Shown in pieces: positions 57,821 through 64,000 of a stretch of 64,000 bases of DNA. The notes beneath the pieces were generated by a model. That model was not told where the DNA came from, did not search any database, and saw only the letters and a program-made list of their open reading frames with translations. The stretch's first letter is position 1; every line of letters begins with the position of its first letter. Made by a program: the position numbers and the translations under genes. The DNA is from Spirometra erinaceieuropaei (lineage: Eukaryota; Platyhelminthes; Cestoda; Diphyllobothriidea; Diphyllobothriidae): NCBI GenBank assembly GCA_902702965.1, contig CACRXP010000068.1:618777-682776 (forward strand), given 5' to 3'.

Positions 57821-60800
57821 GTAAGTCGCAAATTTTGCAAAATGACCTCAAATGCACACATATTTTCAGCAAAGGTTCCCACTCCTGCCTTCGGTTTTTG
57901 GCGTCTTTAAAGCATGTAGTTTTGCCCACTTTCCTCAAAAGCGAGGCTGTTGCATGCAAAGTAAAATAAGGTTGATAACGTCCAGATGCGAAAGTAACGG
58001 CGGGTTTCTTCTACTGCAGAAATGAAGCAAATACGCCACAAGGCAAATGGAGATGTTATGATAAAATGTAATAATTATTGGTGCGTCTTTAATACACTTG
58101 CAATACTTCAGAAGTGAATATAATAATTTCTTTCCAAATTAGATTTGAAGTGTTTTTCAAATTGCCTTCCTGGGTCAAGTACATTCTTGTTACGGTGATA
58201 GAGGAGCAAGTGTTTGTAAATTTTTTGAAATATGGCTGTGTTTCACCAAATTCGACAAATACTTCTCGAAATTTGAATGCCTTTATTCCGCCCTCTTTCT
58301 CATTCCAATGGTATCTTTTTATTATGGTCTAAATATCTTTAAAAGGCGTGGTAGGAAAACACATGTTCTAACTATCAGGTTTGCTATATTTAATTGATGG
58401 TTGGCATAATTTAACCACATCTGCCCTACAAAACGGTATATTGGCTTTAGTTTGAGATATTTCAGCAATTTAAGCTATTGACTCTACCTGGCTTATCTTG
58501 AGGAAGTTTAATCGCAGTTCCGAATTCTGGTTTTATTGAGAAAAGATTACTTTCATAGAGTTACAAGACTAATTAGCGCATTACATAATCTCAAAGTACG
58601 CCAGACAGACCAGGTTGCTCTATTTAAAACGCGCGTGTTTCTGACAGCCTGCAAATGTCAAACGTGAAAAAACAATGGTTTTTTTCATAATATAATTTAT
58701 ATCATTGAATTTGAGCGCTGTTACACGGTCAGATATGGTCTAAAACACACCAAAATGTACGTTTTTGTTTATTGTTTCGACAAAGTATTACATTTCTAAA
58801 TTTATAGTCGAAAAGAAGGTTTCCTTAGAATTTAGGGACGGTTTTCAGTTTTCACATAATTTGAGCCTGACCTGCCATTTCATCTGTAACTTTGGTTTTC
58901 GAAGTATATGCAGTGAACGTTGCATGTAAAATAATCATTACACTGTTGGGAAAAATCATATATAACTGGTACTATTTTGCGACGAATAAAGGTCTTGTTT
59001 TATTTTCCGTTAGCAGCATTATTTAATGTGCAGTTACGATGTTGTATGAATAAATATTTTACGATCCAAAAAGTCCCATCAGGACATATTTTTTCAATTG
59101 GAGTATAGTTGTTTGTTAGACACAAATTAGGAGGACGTATGAAAGAATGCTTTGTGGGCGATTTCTATAAAAATATGCGAATTTAGATTAGTATCTTTAA
59201 TCCGTGGGTACTATGCACATTACATAAGATGTCAAACCTAATTGGGTCGTATGTTTTGCACGTGTTTTTTACGAAGCTCATTTTAAACCCAGAATTCTGG
59301 CGAGACTACAATTTACGGAGATTATATTCCAAGCAACTCAGTCGCCCAGCCACCTCTAAGAAATCATTCTTGATTTCAAGGCCACATCAGAACTTCGTTC
59401 ACAATCACGAAATTGGTCAGATATTGCGCGTACCCAGGGTTTGTTCTCATAATTACTGAATTGCCACTTAATGCAAGAGGTGGCTTTAGAGAATGCGCAT
59501 TTTTGTACAGCTATGTTTAGCGACAGTCACTATGTTTCGTCAACAGTCAAAAAGGAGACACATTTCGAATGCAAATCGATACGGTAAAATACTTTTTCCA
59601 CCACTAAATAACCCAATAAACGAGGATTGCGTGCTTTACACGTTTTTTAAATTTCGCGTCCTCATTATCTTCTCGCATGCGCTTTTTTAAAAAATCTCAT
59701 AACCCAACAAACTAAGCGCGCGGCATAACACAGGCAATCTTGATGCTTGCACAAAAAATATTTGCGAAACTGCCGCCAATTTGAGAAGAGGTTAGCGGAC
59801 TTTGCGAAGAATTTTATGGATGAGACTTTAAATCAATTAGCGCATAAGGATTTGATCATTCGCCGCGATTAATGCACTGTGTACTCCTCTTGAGCTCCAA
59901 GATGAAAGCAAATTACCAGTTCTATTCGGTCATTAGTATGTGAGTTATGCTGATACGCTCAGGAAACGCATAAAAGCATAACATTAAAACAAGCCACTTT
60001 TGCTAAATGAGACTTTTCCCTAAGGCACTGTGCAATGTATAGTAGCAAAATTCAAATGCAATCTTATTTATGTAAGTTTGATCTTACAGTTTTACTTTGT
60101 CCAAGCCATGGTCTAGGTTAAAGTCTATATTTAAGAATCCACAAATTGTGATCCCAATTGTATCTCCCATTCTACTAAAATTAGAAACCAAATCGTCTAA
60201 GTGAGTTGGCTATGCGCGAAATTATGTTAGAAACCTCACGCAGATAATACTAACTTACTAAAAAACTTTATTTTGACGACATTCTTATATATGTATCTAT
60301 CAATGTCTTAGAATTTGAAAGGATATTTATAGAGCCAGGTATAAACATCAGACACGGTTGGCAGGAAAATGACTTAACAATATAAAACTTTCCATTCCTT
60401 ACCACATAAATTGGTCTTTTTTGCAGAATATCTCCTTTTAAGTTGATGTAGTTTACCATACAATCAGGACAACAAGCTAAAGCAAATGCCTCGTCAAACA
60501 TATTTCAAATCGCAAGTGTTACAAAAATAACACACTTTGGTTCATAAATAATCTCAGGATTTCGTTCCTTACAAAATAGATTTATTAGTATCTTTGTTTG
60601 AAACCGCAGCAGTAAGTGTCTTATAATGGCTTACTTTTATAGCGGGTTTACAAATTCAAACAGTAACCATTACCTAAGCTACTAAGCAACTATTATATGG
60701 AATTACACTGGTAACACATATGAATCAAATGTAATCCATAGTATTCAGCTAAAAACCTCCTACTAACGGACAGAAGCAGTAAGGCACGTGCAAATGTGGT

Positions 60801-62594
60801 CATTTTAGAACACTCCTCCTGGTAGTATTAAGAACCTGGCAGTTGTGAATACTAATCGATGTTAAGGAGCAATTTCTTCTGGCAATTGTTTCTGGAAACC
60901 ACAGAACAATAAGCTACGAAATAACTAATGAAAACATAGTGCAATTCTGCATTTGCCGATTATGTTTTGGTGTGGCATGAAAGTATATCCTTAATTGCTT
61001 TTCAATTAAGTGTAGATTAATTTATTCATGAAAAGCGTTTCCGCCGTTCATGTATGTCTTCAACTTTTAGACGTAAAAATAAGGGTGTAAATAGTTGCTG
61101 AGACGTTCCCAGGATACACGCCTCAAATTCAGCTTATGATGAACGAAAGGCATTCTACGGTATTTCTCCATAGTTTCAGAACAAGTATTTATAGTTAGCA
61201 CATTTCGATTCATTCAATGCGTCCTTTGCGGTCCGTATCATTTTCACAATATATAAAGCAACTTAGTCAGTGTGCATTTTACTTAAATACGATTCGCGCG
61301 GCTTGAGGTTTTGTGAAGATAATGTCATTACTGGGCATTACTTTGCGAACTTTTACGAATTCTTCAAGCTCCAGTATTTAAAACGTGACTCAAAATCGCT
61401 TTATCGAAAAAAACCTCTCAGAGTATTATTGACTTTTTGATCCCGATAAAACGATGCATCACTCAATGTTCATTTTTGAGCGCCTAAACAGAACAAATTA
61501 GTGACTTTAATTGGCAAGCGGTGGCATATCTTGCATTGCCATCGATGATAAATAATGTGACCAGCTTGCCTGACTTGGAGGTCTAAAGGTGTACCAAAAA
61601 GGTCTGCACTAGTATGAAGACGCCAACATATTCGTTTCACAATAAATACCTCGTAGCATGTTTATTTTTGATCTCGGCAAGCACTGCCAATTCTTTTGCC
61701 CCTGAAAGGGACTAAAATCTATGCATGAGAGTCGCCAAACTTATTTTTTCATATCTTAGCCGTTGACCTGCTGAGGCAGACTTTATGTCCTCCCGAACCA
61801 CTTCCCAAGGATAACTTTATGCGTAGTCCATTTACATAGAAAAATGGCCACTAACGTTGCTAAAGGCTATGTGTTAATTAAGTTATTTAGTGGCTATATG
61901 TAAGATTTTGTCGTTAAGGTTTAAAACATCATCAGACGTGGAAATATTGATGCTACACTGAAACTTCAACGCGGACTTACCTAAAAATCTAATCTAGTGG
62001 GGAAACGTGCATATAGGCGGAAAAATTTATCCCATCTGACCCCAGTAAATTGAGGTGATAGTCCGCTGATAAGTGGCTTTTATTTACGTGCCGGATGTCA
62101 ATAATCTTGTAAGCTGAAAAGCTAATTGCATTTGCTGCTGGGTTTATTTGGGAAAGTATATGATAGGAGCTGGACATAATCCTTTCAAGAGTTTACAGAC
62201 CGTTGAGCTATGGCCGGTTTCAGAAGACGAAGTGTTCAAAAAACATTCTTATGCAGACATATATCGGCGATTAATATGAAGAAAGGGAAATCGGTTATTG
62301 CTTACCAGTATTATGCCATAATAAATGATTTTATCGAGAGTACGTTGTCGTATAAATATGTATCCGAATCTCTTCTAATGCTTATTTCTTAGAACGTTGA
62401 ATTAGCTTGACTTGCAACGTTTACAGTTAATAATATTTAACGAACAGACAAAGGAGCATCAAGGAAATCCACGGTTCACAGAATTTATACATTGCATAAT
62501 GCAGTCTGATTCACTTTCTAATGAAGTGAGGAAAAATAATATATATGAAAGGTTGACAATTATACACAACCGGTTGTTAAAATAAAACATTCCG
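57821..62594. other. AT-rich, intron-like; no further exon recognised
   Basis: Downstream exons of the CUB gene must start in phase 1; none could be recognised. At 58,132 an acceptor-like TTTCCAAATTAG precedes an open frame, but the frame in the required phase soon stops. A diverged fold-back copy may lie around 58,760-59,170 (TCGAAAAGAAGGTTTCCTTA resembles FB-B3), too weak to call. Confidence 0.35.
60268..60501 (-). CDS. Open frame with paired cysteines, unknown
   Basis: A 77-codon minus-strand frame starting ATG reads ACCPDCMVNYINLKGD, then NGKFYIVKSFSCQPC, with two C-x-x-C pairs. Its stop codon overlaps AATAAA. No family is recognised, and it sits opposite to the CUB gene, possibly within one of its introns. 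May be chance. Confidence 0.2.
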   Translation of the reverse strand: MFDEAFALACCPDCMVNYINLKGDILQKRPIYVVRNGKFYIVKSFSCQPCLMFIPGSINILSNSKTLIDTYIRMSSK

Positions 62595-63050
62595 AAAGTT
62601 CGTCGTCACGACCAACGATGTCCACTGTGTGCTTATTCAACAGGGAGCGAGTAGAGACGGCGAATTTGTGTGAGTTCAGTTTGAGTGATAGGTAATTTGC
62701 GCTGCATTTACCACACTTTCTCAGTCTCTTTCGTCTGGATGCGCTGTTCAGACAGAGTTAAGAAGACAGGAGGTAAGAGAGGACATCGGTGGCTGGAGCA
62801 GCAAAAACCCGCACCTAGGCGTATCAACCTATTTTCTGTTCCACAATGCACACTGACAAGATTCGTGTACACCCAGGAGGTAAGGTTCAAAGCACATTTG
62901 GCGCGGAGCGCGCCTGTAGCTGGGCGTTCCGCCACACCCCAAATTTTGGCATTTGCTACGAGTGTACATTCCTAATAACGCCTGATAGACTCCTATCTAG
63001 CCGTCGTATTAGTGTAACACATCCATTAAGTGGCCCGTTTTAGGACGCAC
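62595..63050 (+). repeat. Dispersed repeat R, copy e
   Basis: Begins GTCGTCACGACCAACGATGTCC, ACTGTGTGC; contains CCCGCACCTAGGCGTATC, ACACTGACAAGATTCGTGTA, GCCTGTAGCTGGGCGTTCCG; ends TAAGTGGCCCGTTTTAGGACGCACTG. It is close to copies b (head) and d (tail). Frames of 75-96 codons on both strands are a result of composition. Confidence 0.55.
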
Positions 63051-64000
63051 TGAAAGGTAATATATTGTTTCAACCACACAGTATCTGCAGGTCAAAAATC
63101 CTATGCCTAAACAGTTTTTTAAGGTAAGAAGAGCTATTGAACGCATTCATTTGATATTTACTACCCACCAAACATACCTCGGCAGTCTTTATGCCATTAA
63201 CCTGTCATCCAGTATTACGTGAATGTCTAAGTAAAGTTATGATCCCTTTCAGATAGTCTTGATTAAAGCTTGTTCATCCCCCTTTATCATTTCTAAGGAG
63301 ATAGTTTATACAGACTAATTACCTGAACGGACATATTTACAACACCACTGACAATTATGACCGTGGGATCTGTCATCTATATTAAGGACGATGGACCAAA
63401 AATGGGGACGTTGGTAATATAGTGAACATAGCTTATGCCAATTAAATGCTCTTAAAAGGATCAAGTAACAGACGGCTGAGTGTTTGGAGAGGATGCGGCA
63501 GTTGTTAAAGGTGTTAGTAAAAATAATCGGACAAAAATGGACGCCAGTAAAAAATGGGGTCCCAGGCAATGAATGTGATTTAAATATGTGACCCAAGGCG
63601 CAGACAACAAACCAGCGGAAACATAGTCTTGTCAGTCATTAGTCTGGGGATTTTATAACTCCCGGTCATATTCCAAGTTACTGTCAAATCCGTGGAAGGG
63701 ACCAAGAACCATGATGAATACATCAGATTTAAAACAACGATCATTAGGCAGCGAATTTGAAGGTGGGGTTTCGGGAGTTTAGCAAGCTCAGAGGTTGCAA
63801 TCACTGCACTACAAAATGCCGAAACGACAAACCAACGATTAAAACAAGTATCTACTTCCTGTTCTATAAATTGCATCGTAATTACTACCTACTTCTCCTA
63901 TCCTATTTGGTTGTCGAGCAGGACACTTTTAAGATACGTAGAACAAAGACATTGTTGCGACTGTCTAAGCTCACCATGGGCTGGCTAGAAAATTTGGGGC
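63051..64000. other. No recognised gene; moderate minus-strand frames
   Basis: Two successive minus-strand frames (63,876-63,580 and 63,596-63,315; 98 and 93 codons) may be one frameshifted sequence. No motif recognised. Confidence 0.3.

Noticed and set aside
57543..57959. 138-codon minus-strand open frame
   Set aside because: It lies opposite the CUB exon. The plus strand has the CUB motifs and matching splice sites, so this is a shadow frame.
58114..58332. Third CUB-gene exon
   Set aside because: The acceptor is reasonable, but the frame required by the phase-1 donor at 57,821 reaches a stop after about 18 codons, and the other frame lacks CUB or LDL-receptor motifs.

Overview
The window looks like eukaryotic, intron-containing, repeat-rich draft genome sequence. 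There are three runs of N, no bacterial gene layout, many decayed transposable elements, and at least one gene whose coding sequence is split by introns with GT/AG borders. Penelope-like elements (PLEs) carrying a GIY-YIG domain and hammerhead-like ribozyme cores, together with abundant fold-back elements and a tRNA-derived SINE, suggest a flatworm, most likely a diphyllobothriidean tapeworm. That assignment is inference; no species-diagnostic gene is present.

Positions 1 to about 46,600 are a transposon graveyard. It holds: (i) three distinguishable PLE groups. PLE-1 is nearly complete at about 35,568-38,462, with RT, GIY-YIG and inverted terminal arms. PLE-2 is at about 39,640-41,000. PLE-3-like fragments lie at about 5,180-6,020 and 11,984-12,529. 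(ii) Two short PLE-1 derivatives that lost all coding sequence: 9,198-9,782 with a 9-bp target duplication, and 15,628-15,844 with a 14-bp target duplication. (iii) A family of roughly 1-kb fold-back elements flanked by TA with ends like CAGTGAGTGACC, found at 4,147, 6,858, 15,048, 21,197, 21,675, 24,334, 27,520, 32,840, 41,780 and 53,630. One copy sits inside another and one is broken by a PLE derivative. (iv) A tRNA-derived SINE at 1, 10,196, 24,045 and a cluster at 44,322-45,240. (v) A 360-bp terminal-inverted-repeat element at 23,224 and 46,213. (vi) A dispersed GC-richer repeat at 1,115, 2,650, 3,575, 48,500 and 62,595.

Positions about 49,000-62,600 are AT-rich, poorer in recent repeats and look intronic. 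Two exons here (55,069-55,249 and 57,516-57,820, plus strand) join in phase to encode one CUB domain, the best-supported host gene in the window. A phase-compatible candidate upstream exon ends at 52,590. Other candidate exons with good splice signals but no recognised product are at 13,988, 29,891 and 50,825.

The most notable system is the set of PLE-1 termini. The terminal arms are inverted relative to each other, and each arm contains a hammerhead-type core (CTGATGA, hairpin, GAAA). The six copies carry different substitutions, and only the 5' arm of the coding copy keeps the invariant core positions.
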